Assembly (NCBI RefSeq): GCF_000224515.1
Contig: NZ_AGAF01000104.1
Coordinates: 21,427 to 85,426 of the forward strand
From: Desulfosporosinus sp. OT
GTDB lineage: Bacteria; Bacillota; Desulfitobacteriia; Desulfitobacteriales; Desulfitobacteriaceae
Reading direction: 5' to 3'
Length of the DNA stretch: 64,000 bases
Below the pieces are notes generated by a model. It searched no databases. It worked only from the letters and a program-made list of their open reading frames with translations, and was not told where the DNA came from. This document shows, one piece after another, positions 51,325 to 60,342 of this stretch. The position numbers were made by a program, and so were the translations under genes. Every line of letters starts with the position of its first letter. Positions within the stretch are counted from its first letter, which is position 1.

Positions 51325-51891
51325 TTAAAATTTTTTTCGGTCTTTTAAACCATCTGTTTCTACCCCGCTGCTTAAATCGACAGCATAAGGACTTGTGGCT
51401 GCGATTGCCTGTTCAATATTGTCACTATTTAATCCCCCAGCCAGAAAAAAAGGTTTCTCCACTTTGCTCACTAGACTCCAATCAAAACTCTTACCCGTTC
51501 CGCCAGCCCCGTTGTCCAACAACAGAAAGTCAGCAACGGAATGCTGGGCGTTCTCTATATCCACGTGGGATAAAACGCGGACCGCCTTGATAATCGGTTT
51601 GTTGGTCAGTGATCTTAATTCTTGGATATAGTTTTCATTTTCATCCCCGTGAAGTTGGGCTATTTCGATCGTGTTATCATTTAAAAGCTTGGCCACATTT
51701 GCTATCGGCTCATTGACAAAAACACCCACCGGCTTGATTTCTGATCTGAGCTTAGGACGCACAGTTTCGGCCCACTTCATACTCACCTGACGCCGACTTT
51801 TGGCAAAAACGAATCCCATAAAGTCAGGCATAGCCTCGTTTACGTAGTCAATGTCAATGTCCCTGAAAAGTCCGCAAATCTTTATTTTCAT
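51325..51891 (-). CDS. trpF: Phosphoribosylanthranilate isomerase, C-terminus out of frame
   Basis: The 188-residue frame has TrpF landmarks: KICGLFRDIDIDY at the start, FVFAKSRRQVS, LHGDE near 80, FLAGGLNSDN near 150 and SSGVETDG near 173. It ends early with DRKKF. The stop follows a run of seven A residues read as CGA AAA AAA. A -1 shift there opens a frame giving about 13 more residues ([11 protein letters not shown]), the normal TrpF end, and its TAA would overlap the trpB ATG region by 8 bp. It could be a sequencing error, a real mutation or slippage. The catalytic Cys and Asp are present. Confidence 0.85.
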   Translation of the reverse strand: MKIKICGLFRDIDIDYVNEAMPDFMGFVFAKSRRQVSMKWAETVRPKLRSEIKPVGVFVNEPIANVAKLLNDNTIEIAQLHGDENENYIQELRSLTNKPIIKAVRVLSHVDIENAQHSVADFLLLDNGAGGTGKSFDWSLVSKVEKPFFLAGGLNSDNIEQAIAATSPYAVDLSSGVETDGLKDRKKF

Positions 51892-52676
51892 GAAACACGT
51901 TCCCCTCGCAGGATGGCAAGCTGTTCTTTTTTATGATCGCTGCGCATTAAACTTTCCCCAATCAGCACTGCATCGGTCTTGTTTACTCTCAGTCTTGCCA
52001 CATCCTCTGGGGATTTGATACCGCTTTCCGAAACGAATAGAATGTCCTCCGGCACTAAACCTCGCAGCCTTATGCTGGTAGTGATGTCAACCTCAAAGGT
52101 CTTCAGGTTGCGATTATTGACCCCGATCACTCTGGCTCCTGCAGTAAGAGCTGATCTGACCTCCTCCTCTGTATGCGCTTCCACAAGAGCGGACAAACCC
52201 AAGCTATGAGCGATATCCAGATATTTCTTTAGGATATCAGTGTTCAACAAGGCACAGATCAGCAAGATCGCTGAGGCGCCAATGATCTTCGCTTCATAAA
52301 TTTGATAGCTGTCTACGATAAAATCCTTCCGCAGAAGGGGGAGGCTCACTTCCTGACTGATCTCTGTAACGTAACGGTCTTGACCATGAAACCAATAAGG
52401 CTCAGTGAGAACTGAAATAGCTGCGGCTCCCGCTGCCTCATATTCTTTGGCAATCTGCAGATAGGGGAAATCCTGAGCAATGATTCCCTGTGAGGGTGAA
52501 GCCTTTTTTAGCTCGCAGATAAAGGATAGGCCCTCCGCTCTGAGAGCTTTTTCAAAAGGAAAGCCAGTATTGGGGTTTAATGCTTTGGCCTCTGAAATGA
52601 CCTGCTCTGTCGGTTTTCGTTGTTTTAGTTCAGCAACCCGCTCAATGGTTCGGGTTGCTATTTTTTCCAAGATCAT
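51888..52676 (-). CDS. trpC: Indole-3-glycerol phosphate synthase
   Basis: This 262-residue TIM-barrel enzyme has the signature FICELKKASPSQGII near 50-65 (catalytic lysine) and ALVEAHTEEEV near 160. It also has IGVNNRNLKTFEVD near 180 and FVSESGIKSPEDV near 210. It closes the ring of carboxyphenylaminodeoxyribulose phosphate. It overlaps trpD and trpF by 4 bp each, so translation is coupled. Confidence 0.95.
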   Translation of the reverse strand: MILEKIATRTIERVAELKQRKPTEQVISEAKALNPNTGFPFEKALRAEGLSFICELKKASPSQGIIAQDFPYLQIAKEYEAAGAAAISVLTEPYWFHGQDRYVTEISQEVSLPLLRKDFIVDSYQIYEAKIIGASAILLICALLNTDILKKYLDIAHSLGLSALVEAHTEEEVRSALTAGARVIGVNNRNLKTFEVDITTSIRLRGLVPEDILFVSESGIKSPEDVARLRVNKTDAVLIGESLMRSDHKKEQLAILRGERVS

Positions 52677-53692
52677 ATTATTACCTCGTTAGAAAGTCTC
52701 ACGAATTCTTCAAGTTTTTTCAGAGCAGCACCACTGTTGATAAGCTCCTTGGCGAGAGGAATTGCACTCTTAATGGTTTCTGCTTTGCCAGCTAAATACA
52801 AACACAAAGCGGAATTGAGAACAACAATATCACGCATGGCACCCTGCTCGGAGCCGTTTAAAATACTGCGCGTAATTTTGGCGTTCTCCTCAGCGTCGCC
52901 TCCGACGAGCTCAGCCAGGGTACAATAGGTTAGACCCAACTCCTCTGGGTCGAGATAATAGCTGCTTAAAACGCCTTCTTCTATTTCGCAGACCTTCGTC
53001 TTGGTCGTGAGAGTTGCCTCATCCAAACCGTCGCAGCCATGGACCACCATACCCCGCTGGACACCGAGATTGGAGAGCACCTTGGCCAAAGGCTCCACAA
53101 GGTTTTCATCATAAACGCCCATCAACTGCAGATTTGCCCCGGCGGGGTTGGCAAGGGGGCCCAAGATATTAAATATTGTCCGGACGCCCATTTCCCGCCG
53201 CACGGGGGCACAGTGTTTCATCGAGCTGTGATAGGTTTGGGCAAACATAAAACAAAGGTTGATTTCATCTAATATTTTCTGGCTATGCTCAGCGGTAATA
53301 GCAATATTAATACCCAACTTTTCTAAAACATCCGCCGCGCCGCTTTTACTGGATACACTCCGGTTGCCATGCTTTGCTACAGGAACTCCACCGGCCGCGA
53401 CGACAAAAGCAGTCGTTGTCGAGATGTTAAAGGTTCCTACCTCGTCGCCACCGGTGCCCACGATATCCATGACATTGTAGACAGGATTAAGGTGGATGGC
53501 CTTTTCACGCATTGCTAAAGCGCTGCCAGTGATTTCATCAATGCTCTCACCTTTCATCCGCAGTGCCGCGAGAAAAGCACCCATTTGGGCCTGCGTCGCA
53601 GTTCCATCCATCATTTCTCCCATGACCGCCTTGGAAGTATCAAAATCCAAGTCTTCCCCTTTAATGATCTTGTGGATCGCTTCAACTATCAT
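52673..53692 (-). CDS. trpD: Anthranilate phosphoribosyltransferase
   Basis: This 339-residue enzyme has MDIVGTGGDEVGTFNIST near 75-90 (PRPP-binding GTGGD), KHGNRSVSSKSGAADVLE near 108 and HCAPVRREMGVRTIFNILGPLANPA near 160. It transfers phosphoribose to anthranilate. It overlaps trpG and trpC by 4 bp. Length is typical. Confidence 0.96.
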   Translation of the reverse strand: MIVEAIHKIIKGEDLDFDTSKAVMGEMMDGTATQAQMGAFLAALRMKGESIDEITGSALAMREKAIHLNPVYNVMDIVGTGGDEVGTFNISTTTAFVVAAGGVPVAKHGNRSVSSKSGAADVLEKLGINIAITAEHSQKILDEINLCFMFAQTYHSSMKHCAPVRREMGVRTIFNILGPLANPAGANLQLMGVYDENLVEPLAKVLSNLGVQRGMVVHGCDGLDEATLTTKTKVCEIEEGVLSSYYLDPEELGLTYCTLAELVGGDAEENAKITRSILNGSEQGAMRDIVVLNSALCLYLAGKAETIKSAIPLAKELINSGAALKKLEEFVRLSNEVII

Positions 53693-54264
53693 GCTCGATT
53701 CCCCCCCAAGAAATTTGCTAAGATGGTTCTACCTTGCGGTGTTAGGATCGACTCCGGATGAAATTGAACTCCATAAACTTCATAATCTCGGTGCTTAACT
53801 GCCATGATCTCTCCGTCGTCTGTGCGGGCGATAACCTTGAGTTCATTAGGCATGGTATCTTCGATGGCAGCCAGCGAATGATACCGTGCACCTGCGATTG
53901 TTTCAGGCAATCCGGCAAAAAGCGGGCAGTCCGTATCAATTTTTATTTTGGACTGCTTCCCATGCATTAGCTCCCGGGCATAGGACACTGTGGCTCCAAA
54001 TGCCTCACAAATGGACTGATGACCGAGACAGACCCCTAACACTGGGACATTACCTGCGAAATGTCTTGAAGTCTCGACACAAACTCCGGCATCGACTGGT
54101 CTTCCAGGGCCAGGGGAAAGGATAATCGCCTCAGGAGCTAAGGCCTCAATTTCTGATATACTCAGCTCATCGTTGCGGATGACCTTAATATCAGGATTGA
54201 TCGAGCCAATAAGTTGATACAGGTTATAGGAAAAACTATCGTAATTATCGATTAAAAGAATCAT
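53689..54264 (-). CDS. trpG: Anthranilate synthase glutamine amidotransferase component
   Basis: This 191-residue class I glutamine amidotransferase has SPGPGRPVDAG, the catalytic cysteine in VLGVCLGHQSI near 80 and the His-Glu pair in GVQFHPESI near 170. It supplies ammonia to TrpE. Sometimes the same protein also serves PabB, which is possible here as no pabA is seen. Start and trpE stop overlap by one base. Confidence 0.94.
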   Translation of the reverse strand: MILLIDNYDSFSYNLYQLIGSINPDIKVIRNDELSISEIEALAPEAIILSPGPGRPVDAGVCVETSRHFAGNVPVLGVCLGHQSICEAFGATVSYARELMHGKQSKIKIDTDCPLFAGLPETIAGARYHSLAAIEDTMPNELKVIARTDDGEIMAVKHRDYEVYGVQFHPESILTPQGRTILANFLGGNRA

Positions 54265-55730
54265 CAGTCGAGGACCTCCTCAGACAGTTTCAAGGCGTTC
54301 ATAACTGCTTGGGCTTTGTTAATACATTCCTGATACTCGTTCTCCGGCACACTGTCCGCAACGATGCCAGCACCGGAGCGGACGAAAACCTTACCGTTTT
54401 TCTTAAAGGCGATGCGGATGGCGATGCAAGTATCAAGATTACCAGTAAAATCAATATACCCGATTGCGCCACCGTAAATGCCTCGCTTGTTGTTTTCAAG
54501 TTCGTTGATAATCTCACAGGCTCGGATTTTGGGGGCACCGGAGAGAGTTCCCGCAGGCAACACGGCATCTACGGCATCCAAGGCGTTTTTATCGTCCCGT
54601 ATCTCTCCCTGAACCGTGGATCCAATGTGCATAACATGCGAGAAACGCTCGATTGATAGATATTTCTCTACCGTTACCGTTCCGAATTTGCTGATTCTAC
54701 CTAGGTCGTTTCTACCTAGATCCACCAGCATATTGTGTTCCGCTAATTCTTTAGGGTCGGAGAGCAAATCCTTTTCGTTCTGTTGATCCTCCTCTTCTGT
54801 CTTCCCTCTTGGTTTTGTGCCTGCAAGTGGGAACGTGTTAAGGTTGCCACTTTGAAGTTTTACTAGGGTTTCAGGAGAAGCACCAGCAATTTCAACATCC
54901 GTCCCGGAGATATAGAACATATAGGGCGACGGGTTTGAGGTTCTCAAAACACGGTAGGCATTGAGCAGGCTACCTGTAAAATCCGCTTCAAAACGGTTGG
55001 ACAGAACAACCTGGAATATATCTCCTTCGCGAATATAATGCTTCGCCTTATCAACCATAGCGCAATACTCCTGCTCCTTAAACAAAGGACGGAATTCAGA
55101 GGTGATTTTAGCAGGTTGTGTCTCTTGAAAAGCACCGTGTTTAATCAGCTTTACCATGCTTTCAATTTCCATGACGGCCTTGTTATAACCTGAATCCAGT
55201 TCTTCAGTTTTGACATTGGCAATAATAATAATTTTTTGTTTCAGATGATCAAAGGCAATCACCTTGTCAAAGAGCATCAGGTCTACGTCTTTAAAACCTT
55301 CTTGGTCTTCAGCGTCCAGTTTTAGCGACGGCTCATTGTATTTGATGTAATCGTATGAGAAATAGCCTACTAGACCGCCGGTGAAAGGCGGCAGGTAATC
55401 GAACCGGGGACTTTTGTTCTCGTCGAGAATCTGTTGGATATACTCCCGCGGATGTTTTGTATTAACCGTAGTTTTTATACCCGAATTGATGGTGATCACT
55501 CCGTTAGTGCTCGTTAGCTCCAATTTCGGGTCAAAACCCAGAAATGTGTAGCGTCCCCACTTTTCAGCACTCTCCAGACTTTCCAACAGAAAACAATGAC
55601 GGCTGACGTTTTTGAGGATTTTCAGCACCTCAATCGGGGTCCTGACATCTGAATAAATCTCCCGACTGACTGGGATCATCTTATAATTCAGCGCAATTTC
55701 TTTAGCTTCATGTAAGCTTGGTCTGTACAT
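54264..55730 (-). CDS. trpE: Anthranilate synthase component I
   Basis: About 488 residues from MYRPSLHEAKEIA. It has the tryptophan feedback site LLES near 50 and the chorismate-binding core, including FQVVLSNRF, LVDLGRNDLGRI and GTLSGAPKIRACEIINELE. It makes anthranilate with TrpG. GGAGG precedes the ATG at 55730. The frame remains open to 55832 only because it runs into a repeat. Expression is likely set by the T-box further upstream, with a 230-bp repeat in between. Confidence 0.95.
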   Translation of the reverse strand: MYRPSLHEAKEIALNYKMIPVSREIYSDVRTPIEVLKILKNVSRHCFLLESLESAEKWGRYTFLGFDPKLELTSTNGVITINSGIKTTVNTKHPREYIQQILDENKSPRFDYLPPFTGGLVGYFSYDYIKYNEPSLKLDAEDQEGFKDVDLMLFDKVIAFDHLKQKIIIIANVKTEELDSGYNKAVMEIESMVKLIKHGAFQETQPAKITSEFRPLFKEQEYCAMVDKAKHYIREGDIFQVVLSNRFEADFTGSLLNAYRVLRTSNPSPYMFYISGTDVEIAGASPETLVKLQSGNLNTFPLAGTKPRGKTEEEDQQNEKDLLSDPKELAEHNMLVDLGRNDLGRISKFGTVTVEKYLSIERFSHVMHIGSTVQGEIRDDKNALDAVDAVLPAGTLSGAPKIRACEIINELENNKRGIYGGAIGYIDFTGNLDTCIAIRIAFKKNGKVFVRSGAGIVADSVPENEYQECINKAQAVMNALKLSEEVLD

Positions 55731-55751
55731 ATATACCTCCTTGGATAAAGT

Positions 55752-55980
55752 AAACTTGGTTAGCGCCCACACACACACGAAGACACTGTCTTCGCACGTA
55801 TTAACCCCTTCTTGCAGACACTGTCTTCGCACGAATTAGAATTCTTGTTAGCGCTGGCCGTGCCTCGAACAGGACGTTCGAGGTTAGAGAGCGCCGAGGG
55901 TGGCGAAGCGCCGAGATGGGCGAGAATGGAACCTTGGCGAAGGCGATCGCCTATCCTAGTTGCACTTGTTACTTTCTGAC
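55752..55980. repeat. Mosaic repeat type B, copy 5, between the T-box and trpE
   Basis: It starts with AAACTTGGTTAGCGCCCAC, has two units with GAAGACACTGTCTTCGCACG and TATTAACCCC/CTTCTTGCA, then the hairpin CTCGAACAGGACGTTCGAG. It ends with CCTTGGCGAAGGCGATCGCC, CTAGTTGCACTT and GTTACTTTCTGAC. This copy joins the segments of copies 1 to 4 in one order, so it may be close to full length. It adds about 230 nt to the trp leader transcript. Confidence 0.8.
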
Positions 55981-55984
55981 TGCA

Positions 55985-56235
55985 CGCAAAAAACCCGCCC
56001 AAGACTTAATAGTCAAGGACGGGTTAATAAATCAAAACCCGCGGTGCCACCTTGCTTTGCGGAAAATCCGCACGCTTATCAGAATACTAACATATTCCTG
56101 GCAACTGACGTATGCCCTCACGTCGCAAGATACTCAGCTAAAGCCTTTCACCGCGCCCTCCGTGGTCCATTTAACAACCTGCGTCCTACCGGTTCACAGC
56201 AACTCCGGCTCTCTGAAAGTGCACGATTTGTTTTT
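55985..56235 (-). promoter_or_regulatory. T-box leader, tRNA-Trp responsive
   Basis: On the minus strand, the antiterminator core GGTGGCACCGCGG lies at 56051-56039, and a terminator stem AACCCGTCC...GGGCGGGTT with a T-run lies at 56025-55988. In the stem I region, a TGG codon (56169-56167) is followed by ACC in a specifier-loop-like place, and an AGTA motif follows further on. Uncharged tRNA-Trp would stabilise the antiterminator and let transcription reach trpEGDCFBA. Confidence 0.85.
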
Positions 56236-56278
56236 ATCTCCACATCAATGGTTTTAGGTAGATATTTAATTACTGTCT

Positions 56279-56307
56279 ATAATACGCACATTCATTTTAT
56301 TTGTCAA
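56279..56307 (-). promoter_or_regulatory. trp operon promoter
   Basis: TTGACA at 56307-56302 and TATTAT at 56284-56279 are separated by 17 bp on the minus strand. Transcription would start near 56272, just ahead of the T-box. Confidence 0.75.
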
Positions 56308-56579
56308 CTCTTTAATAAGTTATTTTTTCCCAAATATACTTAATCTCATTTTTTGCTTAAACTCCAGGGGTGATAAAACTCCACTCTACTGGCTTTCACC
56401 CTAAGATATTGTGAAAATCTATCCTGAAAATGGCTTTTTCGTTCTTTTGATGGCACCTTGAAGCTAAGAATTACAATTTTCGTAGTTTTTTTATAACCGT
56501 GAAGGTAATTCGATAATATACGACGAATAATAAATCTATTATAAAACACAATCAAATTAAGGAAGGTGTAATTGTAACA

Positions 56580-57731
56580 ATGAAAAAAAGTCTTTCAAAA
56601 TGGTTTACTGGAATGATGATCGGAACTCTGCTGCTGACTACTGCGGGATGTGGAGGGGGGGCTGCTCCCGCTGCAAATTCTAATTCACAAGGTGAATCTG
56701 CTAAACTCGGTGTTGTCGCCTATATGAGTGGCGGTGGAGCTGCCTATGGTCAGTCACAGAAGGAAGGCCTGGATCTCGCTAAGGATGAGATCAATGCTCA
56801 AGGCAAGATTAAAATTGACCTCGTATACGAGGATTCTCGGGGAAACAATACCGATGCCATTAATGCCGTTAACAAATTAATCAACAAAGATAATGTCGTA
56901 GGACTTATTGGACCGACCCTCAGCGGAGAAATGTTTGCGGCCGGCCCGATTGCCAACCAATCAGGCGTACCAATCATGGGAACTTCAACCACAGCTGAAG
57001 GGGTAACGGATATTGGGGAGTTTGTCTTCAGGAATGCTTTGCCAGAATCTTCAGCAGTCCCCCAAGCCGTTAAGAAGGCCGTTGAGAAATATAACTTGAA
57101 AAAGGTAGCGGTCATGTATTCAAGTAATAATGACTGGGCCGTATCCGGCTACAAGACGATGGAGAAAGCCCTCCAGGATAATGGGGTGGAGATCATCGCT
57201 ACCGAGACGTTTGCTGATAAAGATACGGACTTTTCCGCTCAGTTGACTAAAATTGCTTCGTTAAAGCCTGATGCTGTAATGGTATCGAGCCTCTATCAGG
57301 AAGCGGCTCTCGTTTTAAAGAAAGCCAGAGAGATTGGGATAACCGTTCCCTTTGTCGGAACGAATGGCTTTAACTCTCCAGAGCTAATCAAGATCGCCGG
57401 ACAAGCAGCGGAAGGCGCGATTGTGGCTAGCCCTTGGTATCCTGGCAAAGAAAATGAAAAGATTAAAAAGTTTGTTGCTGACTACAAAGCTAAATATAAT
57501 AAAACGCCCGATCAGTTTGCCGCCCAATCTTATGATGCGCTTCACATTTACGCTGCTGCTTTGGAAAAATCCGGATCAACCACAGATCGCCAAAAGCTCC
57601 GCGACAGCCTGGCGACCATTAAAGATTTCGAAGGTGTGACTGGAAAATTTGCTTTTGACGATAAACGGAACCCTTTAATGGATGCTACAGTTTTGATCGT
57701 TAAGGACGGTCAGTTTACGGAGTTAAAATAA
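56580..57731 (+). CDS. livJ: Branched-chain amino-acid ABC transporter, substrate-binding lipoprotein
   Basis: This 383-residue protein has a signal peptide with a lipobox (LTTAGC, cysteine near residue 24), then a two-lobed periplasmic-binding-like fold (Peripla_BP_6) with GVVAYMSGGGAAYGQSQKEG at its start. It binds leucine, isoleucine, valine or related ligands outside the cell and delivers them to LivHM. The family also includes amide and urea binders. It leads livJHMGF; an AAGGAAGG site precedes the ATG. Confidence 0.9.
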   Translation: MKKSLSKWFTGMMIGTLLLTTAGCGGGAAPAANSNSQGESAKLGVVAYMSGGGAAYGQSQKEGLDLAKDEINAQGKIKIDLVYEDSRGNNTDAINAVNKLINKDNVVGLIGPTLSGEMFAAGPIANQSGVPIMGTSTTAEGVTDIGEFVFRNALPESSAVPQAVKKAVEKYNLKKVAVMYSSNNDWAVSGYKTMEKALQDNGVEIIATETFADKDTDFSAQLTKIASLKPDAVMVSSLYQEAALVLKKAREIGITVPFVGTNGFNSPELIKIAGQAAEGAIVASPWYPGKENEKIKKFVADYKAKYNKTPDQFAAQSYDALHIYAAALEKSGSTTDRQKLRDSLATIKDFEGVTGKFAFDDKRNPLMDATVLIVKDGQFTELK

Positions 57732-57749
57732 ACTTTAGGAGTGAAGGTC

Positions 57750-58637
57750 TTGTTCTGGCAACAATTGGTCAATGGCTTGACATTGGGAAGCACTTATTCA
57801 CTAGTTGCTTTGGGATATACCCTCATTATGGGGGTCCTAAACATCATCAACATGGCTCACGGAGAGATATTTATGTTCGGTGCTTTCGTCGGATTGCTTC
57901 TGGTGACTTATCTGAAGGTAAATATCTTTGTGGCTATGGCTGGCGCCATGGTGGCCTGTGCGTTGCTAGGTATTCTGATGGAAATGTTGGCCCTGCGTCC
58001 TCTACGACGCCGGGCCGTTTCCGATCTGGCTCCTTTAATTAGCACGATCGGAGTATCAATTTTTCTTGAAAATCTAGCATTAAAGATCTTTGGGCCGCAA
58101 TCACAAACGTTTCCTTCGGGAGCATTATCAGGGGTTCAGATCCAACTAGGATCGATTCAAATTTCGCTTGTCCAGATTATAATTCTCGGTATATCCTTTG
58201 GCTTGATGTTTGTTCTTCGATTTTGGCTGTCTAAAACCCGTGTTGGCAAAGCCATCCGAACAACTGCTGAAAGCATCGATACGGCCAACCTGCTCGGTAT
58301 TAACACCAACAAAATTATCTTACTAACCGTCGCACTCGCTTCAGGATTAGGAGGAATTGCTGGCGTTCTGGTCGGACTCTCTATTAATGCCGTTGAGCCC
58401 ACGATGGGATTAAGCATGGGCTTGAAAGGGCTCGCTGTTCTGATCTTTGGCGGAATGGGAAATATCACCGGAGCAATGGTCGGAGGCCTGATTTTAGGGA
58501 TCGCAGAAGTATTCACGGTTGCTTATGGCGCCTCTTCCTATAGAGATGCTGTAGCCTTTGGTATGATTATTCTAATTTTGTTTATTCGTCCTCAAGGACT
58601 TTTCGGGTCTTCGACTCGGAAAGGAGGACGTTTTTAA
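57750..58637 (+). CDS. livH: Branched-chain amino-acid ABC transporter permease LivH
   Basis: About 295 residues with eight predicted helices. It has family patterns LVNGLTLGSTYSLVALGYTLIMGVLNIINMAHGE at the start and IRTTAESIDTANLLGIN before the EAA-like loop. It forms half of the membrane channel. The TTG at 57750 is 8 bp after AGGAG and fits family N-termini; a GTG at 57741 overlaps this ribosome site. The gene directly follows livJ. Confidence 0.9.
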   Translation: MFWQQLVNGLTLGSTYSLVALGYTLIMGVLNIINMAHGEIFMFGAFVGLLLVTYLKVNIFVAMAGAMVACALLGILMEMLALRPLRRRAVSDLAPLISTIGVSIFLENLALKIFGPQSQTFPSGALSGVQIQLGSIQISLVQIIILGISFGLMFVLRFWLSKTRVGKAIRTTAESIDTANLLGINTNKIILLTVALASGLGGIAGVLVGLSINAVEPTMGLSMGLKGLAVLIFGGMGNITGAMVGGLILGIAEVFTVAYGASSYRDAVAFGMIILILFIRPQGLFGSSTRKGGRF

Positions 58638-59582
58638 GTGGACGTTATCTTGAACCAATATTATTTGCAAATTGCCATATTTGTTTTGTTGAATGCCATC
58701 CTTGGGGTAAGCATTTATCTGACGCTAGCTACCGGGCAGTTATCTCTGGGAAATGCCGGCTTTATGAGCATTGGAGCCTATACTTGTGCAATCCTGACCG
58801 TAAAAGCAGGCTTACCCATCTATCTGGGCATCCCAATCGGGGGTATTGCTGCAAGTTTTATTTCCATAATCATTGGATTCCCTGCCTTAAGACTTACAGG
58901 GATCTACTTGGCGATTGCCACCCTCGGCTTTGGAGAAGTTGTACGAGTTATCGTTTTAAACCTGAAGGTTACCAATGGTGCATTAGGGATATCCGGAATT
59001 CCAACCCTTGGGGCTAAGATTGGCAAAGCCCTGTCTGCCTTAGGTTTCCCCCATGGGGTTGGTGGCTTAACTGCTCAGCAGACGAGTAACTTGATGGTCT
59101 TAGTTGTCCTGCTCCTCTGCCTCTCTTTTCTGATCTTTTTTTGTACGAGACTTAACCGCTCCAGAGTTGGGCGGGCCTTTGCAGCCATTAAAGCCGATGA
59201 GTCGGCGGCCGAAGCTATGGGTATCAATACGACCTATTATAAACTGTTGGCCTTTGCTCTAGGGGCTTTAATTGCTGGGATTGCCGGCGGTCTATCGGCT
59301 CATTTAACTTTTTTTATCGGGCCGAAAGATTTTGCCTACAACCGTACCGTTGAAATTCTTACTTTTGCTGTTTTAGGTGGCAGCGATTTAATTATCGGTC
59401 CCATCGTCGGAGCATTACTGCTAACCTTGCTGCCTGAACTGTTGCGCTCAGCTTCTGAATACCGTCTGATGATTTATGGAGCGCTAATGGTTGCTATGAT
59501 GGCCTTTCGGCCTCAGGGGCTGATTAGTGAGGAGACGGTTCGTTTCTGGAAACGCAAGCTTGGAAGGGGGATGAAACAATGA
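58638..59582 (+). CDS. livM: Branched-chain amino-acid ABC transporter permease LivM
   Basis: This 314-residue protein has eight to ten membrane helices and the LivM motifs TGQLSLGNAGFMSIGAYTCA and GIYLAIATLGFGEVVRVI. The GRAFAAIKADESAAEAMGIN segment is the coupling loop. The start is GTG at 58638, immediately after the livH stop, with AAGGAGG 10 bp upstream. It pairs with LivH. Confidence 0.92.
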   Translation: MDVILNQYYLQIAIFVLLNAILGVSIYLTLATGQLSLGNAGFMSIGAYTCAILTVKAGLPIYLGIPIGGIAASFISIIIGFPALRLTGIYLAIATLGFGEVVRVIVLNLKVTNGALGISGIPTLGAKIGKALSALGFPHGVGGLTAQQTSNLMVLVVLLLCLSFLIFFCTRLNRSRVGRAFAAIKADESAAEAMGINTTYYKLLAFALGALIAGIAGGLSAHLTFFIGPKDFAYNRTVEILTFAVLGGSDLIIGPIVGALLLTLLPELLRSASEYRLMIYGALMVAMMAFRPQGLISEETVRFWKRKLGRGMKQ

Positions 59583-60340
59583 CGTTAGTCCTTGATCAAG
59601 TGAGTAAAAGCTTTGGCGGTTTGGCAGCGTTAGGTAATGTGAGTTTTACGGTGAATGGCGGGGAAATCGTAGGGATTATCGGCCCAAATGGTGCCGGAAA
59701 GACGACTCTCTTTAACTTGATCACCGGGATTTTTCCACCTAGCAGCGGAAAGATCAGTTACAAGGGTAAAAATTTGTTAGGAATACGGCCATATAAGGTT
59801 ACGTCGTTAGGCTTAGCTCGCACATTCCAGAATATTCGCCTGTTCGGCCATATGAGTCCGCTGGACAATGTTATGGTCGGGGCACATTGTCGAACCAAAG
59901 CCGGGGTATGGAAGGGATTATGGCGTACCCCCACCCAACGCAAGGAAGAGAAAAGGACCCGAGAACGAGCTCAGGCTCTCCTTCAATTGGTCGGAGTTGA
60001 AAATGACTCGGATACTCCCGCTGGTTCGCTCCCCTATGGGCAGCAACGCCGCTTGGAAATTGCCAGGGCGCTGGCAACAGAACCCGAGATAATTCTTCTC
60101 GATGAACCTGCCGCAGGTATGAATGAGAGTGAAACCGAAGACTTGCGTCTTCTGATTAAGAAAATACAAATGATGGGGAAAACCGTCATCTTAATTGAAC
60201 ATGATATGAACCTAGTCATGAACGTTTGTGATCGACTTGTGGTAATTAATTTCGGACAAAAGATCGCTGAAGGTACTCCGGCCGAGATTCAGAAAAACCC
60301 GTTGGTCATTGAGGCTTATTTGGGCCGGGAGGAGGCATAG
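59579..60340 (+). CDS. livG: Branched-chain amino-acid ABC transporter ATPase LivG
   Basis: This 253-residue ATPase has Walker A GPNGAGKTTLF near 38, a C-loop variant (LPYGQQRRLEIARAL) and Walker B ILLDEPAAGMNESE near 178. It also has the LivG-specific GLARTFQNIRLF. It powers LivHM. It overlaps livM by 4 bp. Confidence 0.94.
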   Translation: MTLVLDQVSKSFGGLAALGNVSFTVNGGEIVGIIGPNGAGKTTLFNLITGIFPPSSGKISYKGKNLLGIRPYKVTSLGLARTFQNIRLFGHMSPLDNVMVGAHCRTKAGVWKGLWRTPTQRKEEKRTRERAQALLQLVGVENDSDTPAGSLPYGQQRRLEIARALATEPEIILLDEPAAGMNESETEDLRLLIKKIQMMGKTVILIEHDMNLVMNVCDRLVVINFGQKIAEGTPAEIQKNPLVIEAYLGREEA

Positions 60341-60342
60341 AG

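Noticed and set aside
55731-55832. N-terminal extension of TrpE (34 residues)
   Set aside because: It comes from the same repeat; GGAGG and ATG at 55730 define the start.
56346-56555. 69-aa minus-strand frame upstream of livJ
   Set aside because: No ribosome site and no family; it lies in the AT-rich liv promoter region.
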